Source: Alligator mississippiensis
Lineage: Eukaryota; Chordata; Crocodylia; Alligatoridae
Direction: 5' to 3'
Assembly (NCBI RefSeq): GCF_030867095.1
Contig: NC_081828.1
Location: 206,545,978 to 206,609,977, forward strand
Length of the DNA stretch: 64,000 nucleotides
Shown here: one piece after another, positions 32,160 through 43,224 of the stretch
How the letters are laid out: each line of letters opens with the position of its first letter
How positions within the stretch are numbered: the stretch's first letter is position 1
Notes under the pieces: model-generated
Seen by the model: only the letters and a program-made list of their open reading frames with translations
What the model was told of the DNA's origin: nothing
Databases searched by the model: none
Translations under genes and position numbers: made by a program

Positions 32160-33017
32160 TAGGCCTGTGCGAAGTGGCTAGTATTCGCTTCGGATTCAGA
32201 TTCAGCAGATTCAGGGGACAGTGATTTGATCTGATGATTTGAATCGCTGTCACAATTTGATTTGCCCAAATCTGATTCAGAGATTGGGCTGCTGCCAAAT
32301 CAGCCAAGTCTCCAAATCACACAGGCCCCGTCCCCCTCCCGCTCTCCCAGCCCCGTCCGCCCCCGCTCCCAGGTCTTTGAAAAGAAAAAAGCCCAAGTCA
32401 CCGGCTGCCGCCAGGTGGCAGGACAATCCCTGATGCCCCCCGCTGCATGGGGGGCTCTGCCACGAGCCCCCAGAAGCCCCAAGGCCACTGCAGGAGCCAG
32501 TGAGTGTATTTTTTTTTCCTTAAAGGGCTGGGAGCTGGGGCAGACGGGGCAGCCATGGGGGGGCCTGCGGGAGCGGGTGGAGGTTGGGGGGCTTGTGGCA
32601 GAGCCCCCTACACAGCAGGGGGCAGCGGGATTGCCCCCCCCCAACCTGGGAGCACCCAGTGACTAGGGTTTTTTGTTTAAAGAGTCAGGAGCTGGGGCGG
32701 GTGGAGCAGCCATGGAGGGGCTGGGGGAGCAGGCAGGGGATGAGGCCTCACAAGGGCCCCCTCGTGGCCCCCCCCTCTCCACCCCTGCCCTCTACTTACC
32801 AGCTTGGAGTCCAGGTCCAGCTCCCTGCTGCAGTGGGCGGGGACTGTTCAAATCACCGAAGCGCTCCGAATCTTTTCCGAATCAATTCAGAGAGCTTCAA
32901 ATCAATTCGGACCTTTTAATTGGTCCCCTGATTCGATTCAGATTCAGAGATTCGGCCACCAAATCAGGCCAAATCTCCTCTGAATCGAATCAGCACCCAA
33001 AGCTTCGCACAGCCCTA
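32160..33017. mobile_element. hAT-like element, 858 bp, GC-rich triplicated core
   Basis: Terminal inverted repeats TAGGCCTGTGCGAAG and TAGGGCTGTGCGAAG match at 14 of 15 positions. The flanking 8-mers CTAAAAAC (32,152-32,159) and CTGAAAAC (33,018-33,025) match at 7 of 8, fitting a hAT target duplication with one later change. The AT-rich arms are dense in GATTCAGATTCAG and GAATCAATTCAG words. The core (about 32,330-32,830) is GC-rich and carries a 160-bp unit in three copies. No transposase is present. It is the same family as 19,513-20,272. Confidence 0.85.
32350..32815. repeat. Three copies of a 160-bp unit, one inverted
   Basis: Two direct copies start at about 32,498 (CAGTGAGTG then poly-T) and 32,657 (CAGTGACTAGGGTTTTTTG). 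Both continue AAAG..GGAGCTGGGGC and GGAGCAGCCATGG-like phrases. A third lies upstream in reverse complement (about 32,350-32,420), recognisable by GGTGACTTGGG and TTTTTTCTTTTCAAAGAC on the minus strand. Confidence 0.7.
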
Positions 33018-33360
33018 CTGAAAACAGTCTTCAGATATGGGAAAGTTACTGCAAAGAGGAAGGTCATACAATGTGTTCTGTGTCCACTGGAAACAGAACA
33101 AGAAATAATGTGCTTAAATTGCAGAAAAAGAGTTGTTAAACATTGGGGAAATTATTCAAACTCTAAGGATAGTTAAGCAGTGAAATAGGTCACCTAAGGA
33201 GACTGCAGAGTCTCCATCATTGGAGGCTGGGTAAACATCTGTCAGGAATGGTTTTGATATAGGTGATCCCACCTTGAAAAAGTAGAACAGATTACATGAC
33301 TTCTTGAGGCCCCTTCCAGCCCTATTCTGTCTCTGCTCAGTCATGAGCAATACTGTGGAG

Positions 33361-34732
33361 CTCATTATATCTAGATATGATTTGGTTTGAAATGTTCAAT
33401 ACTGTTTATATGAAATGAAAAATTTTCCATAAGAATGATGTTAAGCTGGAATTACATTTTAAAAAAATCACCATGTAAGATTTAATCATCCACCAAAAAC
33501 CCCCCAAAGAAATTCAGAATTAAGTTTGCAGCTCAGAAATACACAATTAGGGCACCGAAACACCCCTACCATTGCCCTTTAGTGACACCACAGAACAACC
33601 ACACGGTGCAGATTAAGGCAGTTAAGTTTTTGTGGACTCATAATAAACTGATTTTTAAAAGATAAACTAGTTTTATAAAGATTTTTCTCATGCTAATACT
33701 CCTACTTCTCTGGGGTTTGGATCTGACACCATCGTTCAAATGCAGGACCCATCTACCTGCTAATGGCTTTTTAGAGACTCAGTGTAGGATAAGCTAGGAT
33801 AAGCTTGCATTTGCCAGGGTAGGATAAACCTGCATTTAGACATTTAGATATCTATGCCTAATAAAATATATGGGGAAGAATCTGGCCCTAATTTTTCTAA
33901 AAACCTCTGTTGCAGAGGCCAAAGAAGGAAATGCTCTGTCATCTTTTGTCTTCTTTCTTGGGGGAGCACTGAGGTTAGCCTCCTAGATTTAAAATCTCAC
34001 CACAGAGACAGAAAACAAGGTCAGCTAACCACAATGACTTGACTCACAGAATTAGCAACATTAGAAGATAGGCTGAGAATGAAAGGATGTAGGCATTCCT
34101 GAAAAATCTGCAGTCAGACTCATGTCAAGTTCTCTTGATAAATACCTATATAAAATTCGAGGATAGAAATCTCCACACTTCACAGAGTTTCACTACAGCA
34201 CAAATCAATGTTTCTTCTCTTCAGAAAAGTCAGATTATGCCTGTGAACCAACAATATGGAAGGGGAGAGACCATATTTTGTATTCTACATCGGATCTAAT
34301 ATAAAGAAAAGGCATGTATTATGCCAGATCCGAAATGGAAGCTATAAGTTTGTGTATTGTTTTGACACCTTTGGCAAGATAATACATGAAGAGAGAAACA
34401 CCCCAGTCAGAAACTTCTGCGAGCCCCCTCCTTTGTTTAAATTTTTGATCAAGTAGGAGGTCATCTGAGGGTACACCTACACTGCGGTGACTGTAGCTCA
34501 TGTCAATACATGCAAGCAGTAAACTAGCTAGCTTTCAGTATGGCTAGTGCTGTGGCCTTAACAGTATGGAGCGCAGTATTGGCTAACCACCTGAGTAGTT
34601 ACTTAGCATCTCAGATGGGTTTTGAAGACCATGCTGAGCTCTGTGCTGTTCTTCATATCCAAGCAAGTCCGTTTTAAGCTAATGCAGGTATGTGTACACA
34701 AGCTGCAGTGACTGCTATACCCTTAAGGCGCA
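33361..34732. other. Intergenic
   Basis: No gene is seen. A small local reiteration of TAGGATAAGC-like words lies at 33,785-33,830. The rest is unassigned. Confidence 0.45.
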
Positions 34733-34739
34733 TCCAGGC

Positions 34740-34771
34740 ACATGCAGTTTGTGGCACCACAAACTGCATGT
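34740..34771. repeat. Hairpin, 15-bp perfect stem, 2-nt loop
   Basis: ACATGCAGTTTGTGG (34,740-34,754) pairs with 34,757-34,771 around CA. Confidence 0.95.
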
Positions 34772-35325
34772 AGGGAATGTTAATGTGTGTCCCAAGCTGC
34801 AAATTTGCTACCAGGATTTCCTGGTAAGGAAAAAAACCAACATAAAAGGCAATGCAAAGCTTGCAAAAACGGTATGTACCGGGACAAATGCAAAGACAGG
34901 GGAGCAGCCAGCCTAGGCTGAGCTCCGTACTGTTAAGGCCCAGGCTAGGCTGCCTGCTGCCCCATCTCCATGCGCTGCAGATCCCCCTCACTGACATACA
35001 CTGCATGCACAGCAGAGCCACCATGCTGAGACACACTGCACCCCAGCCAGTCACAAAGCACAGAGCAGCTGGCTGGGGCACAGTGTGCCATGAGACAGGG
35101 GAGCAGGCAGCCCTGGGCTGGCTGCTCCCCTGTCTCCACATGCCACTCTCCAGCTGGCTGGGGCATAGGGTGCCTCAGTGCAGGGGCTTCCTGCCAGCTA
35201 GCCCCGCACTGAGGAACCCTGCGCTCAGTCAGTCCCCTCCGGTCCAGCACGTGGAGCCTGGCCAGGAGCCTAGAGGAACTGGGCACAGCTCGTAACAAAG
35301 GGCACACGGAGGGGTGTGCACTGTA

Positions 35326-35365
35326 GCACAAAGTAGCGGCACAAGTTTGTGCCGCTACTATGTGC
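35326..35365. repeat. 40-bp near-perfect palindrome
   Basis: AGTAGCGGCACAA (35,332-35,344) and its exact complement (35,347-35,359) enclose GT. After one mismatch, five more pairs extend each arm. Confidence 0.93.
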
Positions 35366-35406
35366 CACTGCAAGCACATGCCCTTGCTCGCCTGGATGCA
35401 GCCTTA

Positions 35407-35852
35407 GAGAATATGTCTTGGCATGACTCAGAGTAAAATAAAATCCATTTTGTTTACTCTGTAATTTGTTACAAAGCATATGTAAAATATTACTGTTCAG
35501 AATTTATGTTTTGCCAATGGCTGCCTAGGAGCAGTGATGTATTGTACTGAGTCGCATTTCCAACACGCTGCATATTGCTACCAATAGCTATCAAAATTGA
35601 AGACTGGGGGTGAAAAACGGGCCCCACTGAAGTCAATAGCAAAAATCCCACTCACTTCAGTGGGGCCATGATTTCAATGTGGGTCTTTCACACTATGTTT
35701 GGCAATTGAGTCATGTGATAAAGAAATCAGATGTGCTCTGTAAATGTTATGTCCCCCTGAAGTCTCTGGGCCAGCCACATTTCAGTTTCCTTCCTGGGGA
35801 AAAAGGACTGAAGTTCCTAAACAAAGTCTTCTTTTCTGGGGTCTTATTTAAT
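35407..35852. other. Spacer with a 14-bp inverted repeat
   Basis: GGCCCCACTGAAGT (35,620-35,633) and its exact complement (35,654-35,667) enclose 20 nt. The CACTGAAGTCAATAG and CACTTCAGTGGG wording is typical of a decayed reptile repeat. Nothing else is recognised. Confidence 0.6.
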
Positions 35853-37038
35853 ACTAGCAAAATGCCCGTCAAGAATGGAGCAGCCATGGTGTGGGGGCAC
35901 AGGAAATGCCTACCAGCCGTTTGGCATGGGCAGCAGCCTTGGTGTGTGGCGTGGTGCAGGTCATGGTGCAGGGAGCACCCACTGCTGCCTGCATAGTATG
36001 GAAAGCAGCCCTGGCATATGGCGCAGGGCGTTTGGCGGGGCATGGTGCATGGCAGCACAAAGTAGGTGGAGGTGCATGGCCAGAGGGCGTGGCACAAAGA
36101 GTGGTCTCAGGGTGTGGCAGACGGCGCGTGGGGGGAGTGGCATGTGACTGTGTGGGGGGTGCAGCGCATGGCTACAGGGCGTGGTGTGGGAAGCAGCCAG
36201 GGTGGGGGGAGCATCCACTGGCTGCGGCTGTGTTGCATGGAGCACAACCTTGGGGTGTGGTGCAGCTCGCAGGGGGCATGGCACACGGGGAGGGAGTGGG
36301 CAGGGGATGTGCCCCACCCCACGGCCGCATGCTACAGTGACTGCCTGCAGGCACCCCCTACACCCACTTCCCACACGGCACCCTGTTGCCGCACACCATG
36401 ACCCCACTGTCACACCCCTCCCACGTGTCCTGCATGCTTCCCACATGCAGCCACCCAACACTTCCCATGCAGGAGGGAGTGGACCACGGGGGTGGGGGTC
36501 ATGGCATGCAGTCACAGGGTTCTGTGCAGGGAGCAGGTGCAACTGCCCATCCCACTTTGCAGCTGCGTGTTGCAGCTGGTGGCCACGCATCCATGTGCCA
36601 CGCCCCGCCCTTGCATGCCCTGCGCTCCCCATGCCCACAGCCAGCAGGCATTCCCTGCGTGGAGGGGCATGGCTTGAGGTTGCATGGGTAGAGCATGCAG
36701 TGCAGCCACAGGGTGCCACACAGGGAGCAGGTGGGGGAGCACACCCTGACCTGCAGCCGGCCGTTGCTGCGCACAGCACCCTGTGGTTGTGCGCCACCCC
36801 TCCCCACCCCCGTGTGCCACATTCCACACCCCCCACACAGCCGCAAGCCATGGCCCCACCCCAGGACTTTCCCCACGCCACTTCCCACAACAGGGAGCAC
36901 ACCTTCACCCTGACCACCTCCACCTCTATGTCTGTCTGTCCTTAGGCTTCAGGACATGCATGCACAGGTGGCCCGGAGTGTTATGAACAGACAGACACAC
37001 AGCCAGAAGTGCCATGGCTTTTATTTTATTAGAATAGT
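35853..37038 (+). mobile_element. GC-rich-core element of unknown class, copy 2
   Basis: It starts ACTAGCAAAATGCCCGTCA and ends GTTATGAACAGACAGACAC, then a T-rich tail TTTTATTTTATTAGAATAG, as in copy 1 at 28,812-29,740. The interior differs from copy 1 in sequence but is likewise GC-rich and repetitive. A unit containing CACAGGG..CAGGGAGCAGGTG recurs at 36,508-36,540 and 36,702-36,733 (194-bp spacing), with a diverged relative near 36,170. Interior CpG has largely turned into TG/CA, suggesting age. Long overlapping frames on both strands encode low-complexity Cys/His/Ala/Pro-rich peptides and are rejected as genes. Confidence 0.6.
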
Positions 37039-39165
37039 ATCGCTAACACCAAAATATGTCTTAACACTTATATGGCAAATCTTTTTCTCCCATGCCTTCT
37101 CCTCTCGTGGCTTCCTCCGTTTGTTCCAAAGCCTTTAACACACTTCAGTGGAGTGAAGAGAGCAGAACGCCGATTGAAAAGGAATAGGTGGGCAGTCCTC
37201 ACCTGGTATAAACACTCATCGTTCCATTGACTTCAATTATCACATTTTACACCGCCTGATGATCTGTGTGTGAAGAGTGAAATAACAGGGGGTTGATGTA
37301 GTTGGAAAGGTTTGAAAACTGTAAAGGTGGAAAGCAAAGAAACGACTGTGGCTGGAAAGGGATGCAAAATAAAAGCAGGTTTTGAGAATGAGAGACAATG
37401 GCACGTTTCAATGAAAGGGACAGAAGCACAAAGGAGAGGAGGGATGGACTGAGGGAGGGATCTAGGCAGGTCAGGAGTGTTCAACAATTCTCATCAAATG
37501 TTGTTTTCCCAATGGGTTTCCTGGGATGAAAACATAACCTTTCCCCTGTTACGTAGGCCACAGTGTGTAGTAAAGAAGCTCTCACCTTTCCCCTGAAATC
37601 AGTTAAGAAAGAAGTTAGAATGAATGAAAAAGGACATGGGACCACTCCCTCCTTCATTGTAAACCTGTCCAGTTTCTTTCCCCACTACAACGTATTAAAT
37701 GGGAAAGACCTGTTAGATCCCTGAGTCCATCTACCATAAGAACAGGAGTTAATAGCTCACCACCACCACTACTACCACCTCCAGCACCACTAAAGAATAT
37801 GCCAAATGTCAAACTGACCTTGTATTAAGTAGTTAAATGAACAGTGCAAAAGGGCAGGTTCTCTACTAGTGTCTAAGGTTGCTTAATAAATATAAAAAAT
37901 TAACATCTGGTCTCTCAAACAAATCAGAGCTTTATTTCTGTGATGCTGATAGCACCCACTGGCCCAAGAAACAAGAGTCCTGAGTTCTGTCCCCAAAGCC
38001 GGATTCGCACGACCAACTGGCGGGTTGTTCCTTGCCAAGACATTTTTTGAGGAATTATAAAAATCCTTCTTAGAGAGGGGAATTATATATGTGGTGCTTA
38101 GGCAAAACAGTTGTGCCATTTATAAATATAATTACTTTTGCCATTCCTTCATGGAAAAGAATCTCCTAGTAAGGGGAAATTAATACAATAGAGGAAATTA
38201 TTTATGTGTACTCACTAGGATCCTAAATGGAGAAGAGGGCCAATTGAAACTGTGTGCAATGAAAAGCATGAGGAAATGCAAAAGTGAGATTAATAACTTA
38301 AGATGTGGAGTCATGTCCACTTTGGCACTTCTTTCCCAGTAGACGAGCAGCCCTTCCTTCAGCTCCGTGTTTTTATTTTAATGTTTTTCAGTCGATATGA
38401 GGACATGCTCGTGCTCTTGTCTGCCATGACTGCAGGAGACCTTGAGCACAGCAAAACAGGTGCCATTCTTCGGTGGGGAAAGGAACAGGATGTGGCTTGC
38501 AGGTGCTCCCTCTCCTGCAGTGAACAGGGACATGAGTGTAAGACAGACCCAAGGAAGTGATTCTACCAGCCCGGTTCACACACACTGATGGGGTGGGGGG
38601 CAGCAGCAAAGGAAGGGTCCTAACCCATCTCCTACCTTCCCTTCCCTGCTCCAGTTCCCCTCTGCACGGCCCATTTACTCAGACTGATTTCTTATTTTTT
38701 ATTTTTGCCTCTAGTTATTCTACTTGGACTTGTTAGGAAGATTTTTCTACCCAGCATTTTTATTCTTAAAGATATTAATGATTTAATGCATATGGTCTGC
38801 CTTTATTTTTATAAAGCTGTAAGATACCATGGTGATGACTGCTGTCTAAGAACGTAAATAGAAAAGAAGAGAATAGCTGAGATGTCAATAAAACAGCTAT
38901 AGGTGTGTGTGTGGGGGGGGGTTAACAACAAAAGAAACGTATCTTAAGTGCATGGTTTTTTGCTGTATGTAAGAAGTGCTGAGGTCCCATGGAAAATAGA
39001 TGATCGTTATGGTAAAAACACTACTCTGGATGAGGTTTTGAAGAGAGAAACATTTCTTTTGTTGTATTTCTCCCTTGTTTTAAGCAGGCCTCTCCGATCA
39101 ATTATGTGAAAATTAGATTGATTATCCTTGCTCGTCTAATGATGCAGACTTGCTGCTTTGACTGA
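37039..39165. other. Intergenic, no gene recognised
   Basis: Low-repeat DNA without conserved coding blocks. Short CACCACCAC-type simple sequence lies at about 37,760-37,790. Confidence 0.45.
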
Positions 39166-40400
39166 TTGGAGAGGGATGGGGAGGAGGGAGATAAGACGCA
39201 GCAGCCACACGCATCTCCTTGCCATGCCACCTTGTTTCTAGTAGGCAATGACCGTCGCTTAAAACAGCCTTGCAAATTTGTGCGCACACTTTTTAGTGCA
39301 AAGGCGAAGCCCGCTCGCCCTTCCCCGGGCTGCGCCTCACCCCAGCACGGGGCTTTACAGACCGCACCCCCAGCCAAGGCACGGGAACCGCTGCAAAGCT
39401 CGCAAGGTGGATTGAAAAGCAAGACGGGCGAGGATGGAAAAGAAACGCGTCTCTGCCTCTCTCGAAAAACCAGTCTTCAGCTCTTTGGGTTTCGTCCTTT
39501 CGGTCCTTGCCTGGTTTTACAGGCAGTGGGTTTCTCAAAACAGTGAGAAGCAACAAAAAAGCATTGTGACTGCTGCTGACACTGGGGTGGGAGACGATGC
39601 CTGCGACCAGCCCGCCTCCTCCGGCTGTCCCCACGCCCGGAGGCCCAGGGTAGGGCGTGGGGACAGCCGAGGGCAGCGCCGCAGCGCGTTGCAATGCTGT
39701 GCGGTGTGTGCGCGGGGCCCGGCGGGCGAGGGCCCTTTAACTCAAGCCGTGGGCAGGGAGAGCCTAGCAGCAACCCGGCGGGGTTTCCTCTCCTGCCCCG
39801 CCCTGGCCCGGATCCCTCCACGCGAAGTAGTGCCGCCCCCCCCCCACTCTCCCCTTCCCCGGCCCGGCCCGGCCATGCAGGGCTGCACCGCCGCGGGCTG
39901 CAGGGGAGGGAGCGGGCAGCCCCGCTGGGAGCCCCAGGGAGGGGGCCTATGTTTCCATGCCACAAATCCTGTCTAAATATTAGACTAAGCCCGTGCCTGC
40001 CCAGCGCCCCGCGGGGGAGGGGAGCCCCTGGCTCGGCAAGCAGCTTGACCTAGTTTGTCCTAAAGTGGATTTGACAGGTTGGTCGGCAGCTCGGCTCGGC
40101 TCAGCTCAGCTCCCCCTTCCTGGTACCTCTCGCCGAGCTGCCAGTCCCCACTCCAGATTTCCTCCCCACCCTTTCCTCCTCGGCTCCCTCTCTCCTTTCT
40201 CCGCCTGTTCCCCCGAAAGCTCCCCCAAGGCAAGGCAGGAGGGGGGGGGAAAGAAAAGAAAAAAGCCAGGGTTTCTAGCAAACTGGTCACCAGTCAACAA
40301 GAGCAAAACCTGCCCTGGGGAAGCGCTCTTGCTTAAGGATAAAAATGAGAGGATAATGGCCATGTTGGCTCGGCTGTAATTAAGGTTGTGTGAGGACTTT
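39166..40400. promoter_or_regulatory. CpG island without a recognised gene
   Basis: CpG dinucleotides are abundant from about 39,290 to 40,140 in otherwise CpG-poor DNA. GC boxes, CCCGCCC/GGGCGGG-like words and several GGCCCGG repeats occur. It lies about 6 kb upstream of KMT2C exon 1. Persistent CpG richness implies an unmethylated germline promoter, but no reading frame resembles a known protein. A non-coding or divergent transcript start, or an alternative distal KMT2C promoter, are possible. A 16-bp-stem hairpin is listed separately. The right shoulder (40,340-40,440) is AT-richer and may be conserved. Confidence 0.6.
39623..39668. repeat. Hairpin in CpG island, 16-bp perfect stem
   Basis: GGCTGTCCCCACGCCC (39,623-39,638) is exactly complementary to 39,653-39,668 across a 14-nt loop. 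Confidence 0.93.
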
Positions 40401-41039
40401 CATTTAAAAACCTGCTTTCTTCAAGGGTCTGGGGCTTGGAGAAGAGCATTTGCTGGAGGCAGAAAGATAACAGGGGTCTCACCCGGAGGAGTACGTGCAA
40501 CCGTGTCCCTACGTAACATCACATGCCTTGACACCAGCTTCGTTTACAAGTAGAGAGAGCTGTTTTGCCGTGGGGGAGTCGGTGAAGCAGGGCCGCGTTC
40601 TGTCTGCACGCTAAAAACACAGGGTGTCACGTCCCCATAGACTGTGCATGGCAAAAACGGAGCGAGGGGGGCGTTCTGCTTTGACTCCCATGAATCAAGT
40701 GAAAGCCCCAAGGCAGGTGGGATTTGACCCCTAATTGGCACCCGTCTTCTGGGCTGACACTACCCTTTCCGCGCTGTAGTCCTAAAAGCAGGCACAATCA
40801 GCTTGGGATGAGAGGTTTGTGCTTTGTGAGGTTGGCAGCATGTAAAAATACTAGTAGTAGTAATAACAGATGTATTATCATGGTACCAAGGAGCCTTTGC
40901 TGTGGACCAGGACCTCATTGGGGCAGCCACTGCACAGGACAGAACAGAAGCTCCCTGTTCTGCGTGTGTACAAACGGTATATACATACAGGCAGACCAAA
41001 CCCCCAGCCCCAGGCCAGACCCGTATTGTTTCTACTACG
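40401..41039. other. Intergenic
   Basis: No feature recognised. Confidence 0.45.
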
Positions 41040-41272
41040 CATTTATTAATGCACAGTGGTAACTATGCATTTCATTTAGTATTTGTATAGCCAAGTACTA
41101 AATAAATACACAGTAACCAGAGTTCCTGCACAGTAGCGCCAGCGAACACCTTTTTAGTGCGGTAGCCTAATAATACTGCGCAGTAATATATTAGCACTGT
41201 CCCTGCAGTGACGCACTACTGCGCAGCGTTATTAGGTACCGTGTAGTTAGCACCTCATGTAGACACACCCAG
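41040..41272. mobile_element. MITE of the CATCTACA family, one end clear
   Basis: The right end, reverse complemented, reads GGGTGTGTCTACATGAGG and continues into TGCTAA, CTGCGCAGTA and GCACTA words like its relatives at 16,876 and 61,517. The left end is decayed and placed only roughly. Confidence 0.5.
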
Positions 41273-42990
41273 GGCATTGAAAAATAACACCTCAGTCTTG
41301 CAAACACAAGCAACTATTTGAGCAAGTCAAATCTGTTTGTATGTTTGCAGGAAGAAGGCCCTAGCTAAGGAGCAGGCTTTTCTCTGGGGGCATGGTCAGG
41401 GTGGCCATCCACTATCAGGTTTTTTTTCTACTGTCAATGTTTTTTTCCCAGCATGCGCATATCAGCAGACCCAGCCCAGACAGAATTTGGCCCAAGGGAT
41501 ATGCCGGTTTCAAACACTCCTAAGGTTTTACCCAAAGGATTGGCTTTTGAATATTTGGGGGGAGAAAAAAAATGTTAAAATTGTAGCAGCACATAAAAGG
41601 TTCTTATATTTCTTGACCGCTAAACCTCCCAGAAATACATCATCACTAAAAAACAGAAGATTAAAACTATGTTTTAATACAATTCTGGCCAGGGCACAAA
41701 TTAGTAGAAGCTAGGGAAATCGAGAAGAATAGTACCCCATCCTTATCTTGTGCCAGTGTGCCTTTTCTATTGTGCTCCACAATAGAATGAAGTTCTGAAT
41801 TCATTTTAAAGTTCACATTCATGCTAACAAATAACAGAACAGAATACAGTCATAATTAAAGGACATCTATGATGGCCTGGCCACCTGGCCCAGGCAGACA
41901 ATGCACACAAATCCAAACCTCTCCTAGGCCGTGTACTGGAGAATAGGAAAAGAAATGCCCAAGAAAAGGAAATGCTGTTGTCCAAGACAGCTTGTCTAGG
42001 ACATTCTTTAGGCACAGCAGATCAAGTGCAACCTACCAGCTAATTCTTCTGTGATGTTAACCAGGGATACAAAAGAAGGGCGCGCCAAGGTGAGGGAAGG
42101 TGGCAACCTTTTTGAACAGCTGTGACATACCACTTGGCCAGAAAAACATACAAAGGCAAAGGATGCAGGAGCAGCTAACAACAGACCAACTCACACCTTG
42201 ACCGGTGCTGCAAATGATGTGACAAAAGGGGCTTATTGTGTGTAGTCCCACCTGCACACCAACCCTGCCAGCTCCACCGCCCTCCCACGGCAACAGCGCC
42301 CTCCATCGTGTGGCATTCATAGTGTTTAGCTGTCATGAACATAATGTGACATAACAGAGCCCACGTTAAGGTTCTGTAAATGTCTTTGTTATAAAAAATG
42401 ATTATTTCATTTGGGAGAATTTGCAGCTTGTTCCTGCAAATGACTGGGCACAAGAGAACTTTTAAGCCTATGAATAGTCCTATTGCCTCTTATGGAACTG
42501 TTTAAACATATCTAGTAACTAACCTACTTAACTAAGTGTTCACAGGATCAGAGCCCTTGTTTGGAATGAGATTTTTACTTCATTTTAAAACAAAGATCAG
42601 CTAATATTGGTGAGAAATAGGAGGGCTTCAGGGTAAGTGGTTTGTACAGTTATTAACATTTTAAGTGGCTTGTACAGCAGATAAAGTGTAAAAGCCGTAA
42701 CCTGAAATGCTACTAAAGCCTTATCTAAACAAAAATTAGCTATGCAGATAGAGTCATGAAGATCTAATTCCTATGTTATTCTGATAGGAGTGGGGATTTT
42801 TTCCCCAGTTTAGTTTATATTGCTTGGGAAGGGATTTAAACCAAAACATTGTACTCTACCACCATAAGTGTCTCCATATGGGGAATTAAACTAATATAAT
42901 TTTTCTATTGTTTTTGCTCACAAAGGACTTTCTCAGGTAGAATCAAGTGTGAATGGTGGGTTATTAGCAGATGTTAAACATGTGCTCACT
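41273..42990. other. Intergenic, possible decayed DNA elements
   Basis: No gene is seen. A 125-codon plus-strand frame at 41,337-41,714 has no resemblance that I recognise and no splice or Kozak support. From about 42,715 the text AAGCCTTATCTAAACAAAAA resembles the ends of reptile MITEs. Confidence 0.4.
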
Positions 42991-43085
42991 GATCCACACT
43001 CAAAGTCTAAGGTAGACAAGGCACATTGCCTTTAACATGTTTTAAACTGGTCAAGTTAAAGCCTACAAGGATGCTTCACCCCGGC
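42991..43085. repeat. Decayed repeat module, partner at 60,236-60,310
   Basis: Both places carry AGTCTA.GGTAGAC, CA.ATTGCC.TTAA and AAACTGGT..AGTTAAAGCCTA in the same order and spacing, so they are two copies of one old interspersed repeat. Confidence 0.65.
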
Positions 43086-43224
43086 TATACTGTTACACGA
43101 CTAGTTTAGCTCATGCTAAACTACACACATCCTTGTCTATACTGGACTTCTAGAATGTGTCTGTTAGCATGTGCTAGCTAGCATGTACTAAGTACATAAA
43201 ATGGGAGCCTGGCATTTGCATATT

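Larger units (their letters stand above)
31515..33360 (+). mobile_element. Old CR1/L3-like LINE, split by a hAT element
   Basis: Plus-strand remnants of RT appear: a GVSQGPF-like segment near 31,560, IFINDLEHGLL near 31,600, CGRLQAL (from TKLWEVASTL) near 31,655, and KLTEIKRMQFNKGKL near 31,720. The LVRPxLEY region follows as ALAGVLHSIWNTML near 31,970. After the hAT element, the 3-prime part resumes at 33,026 and ends with a tail GAGGCCCCTTCCAGCCCTA near 33,305-33,325. It has many stops and is ancient. A MITE scrap lies immediately left at 31,432-31,490. Confidence 0.72.
34736..35403. mobile_element. 668-bp MITE with a hairpin near each end
   Basis: The ends are AGGCGCATCCAGGCACATGC (left) and GGCTGCATCCAGGCGAGC (reverse complement of right). 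TTA is duplicated at 34,733-34,735 and 35,404-35,406, the TWA-type 3-bp site used by PIF/Harbinger transposons. A 15-bp-stem hairpin starts 4 bp in from the left end, and a 40-bp near-palindrome lies about 40 bp from the right end. The core contains several copies of GCTGGCTGGGGCA and AGACAGGGGAGCAG words in both orientations. It is non-autonomous and may belong to the crocodilian Harbinger-like MITE group known as Chompy, which I cannot verify. Confidence 0.7.

Noticed and set aside
35961-36923. A 320-codon minus-strand reading frame and several long overlapping frames on both strands
   Set aside because: They lie in a GC-rich repetitive element, encode low-complexity Cys/His/Ala/Pro text, and overlap in all frames. 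None has a domain or start context of note.
39434-40379. Protein-coding gene in the 39-40 kb CpG island
   Set aside because: Frames overlap on both strands, carry no recognised domain and show no convincing splice pattern. I list only the island.
41337-41714. 125-codon plus-strand frame as a small gene
   Set aside because: No domain, no conserved start context and no splice evidence; length is within chance for this region.
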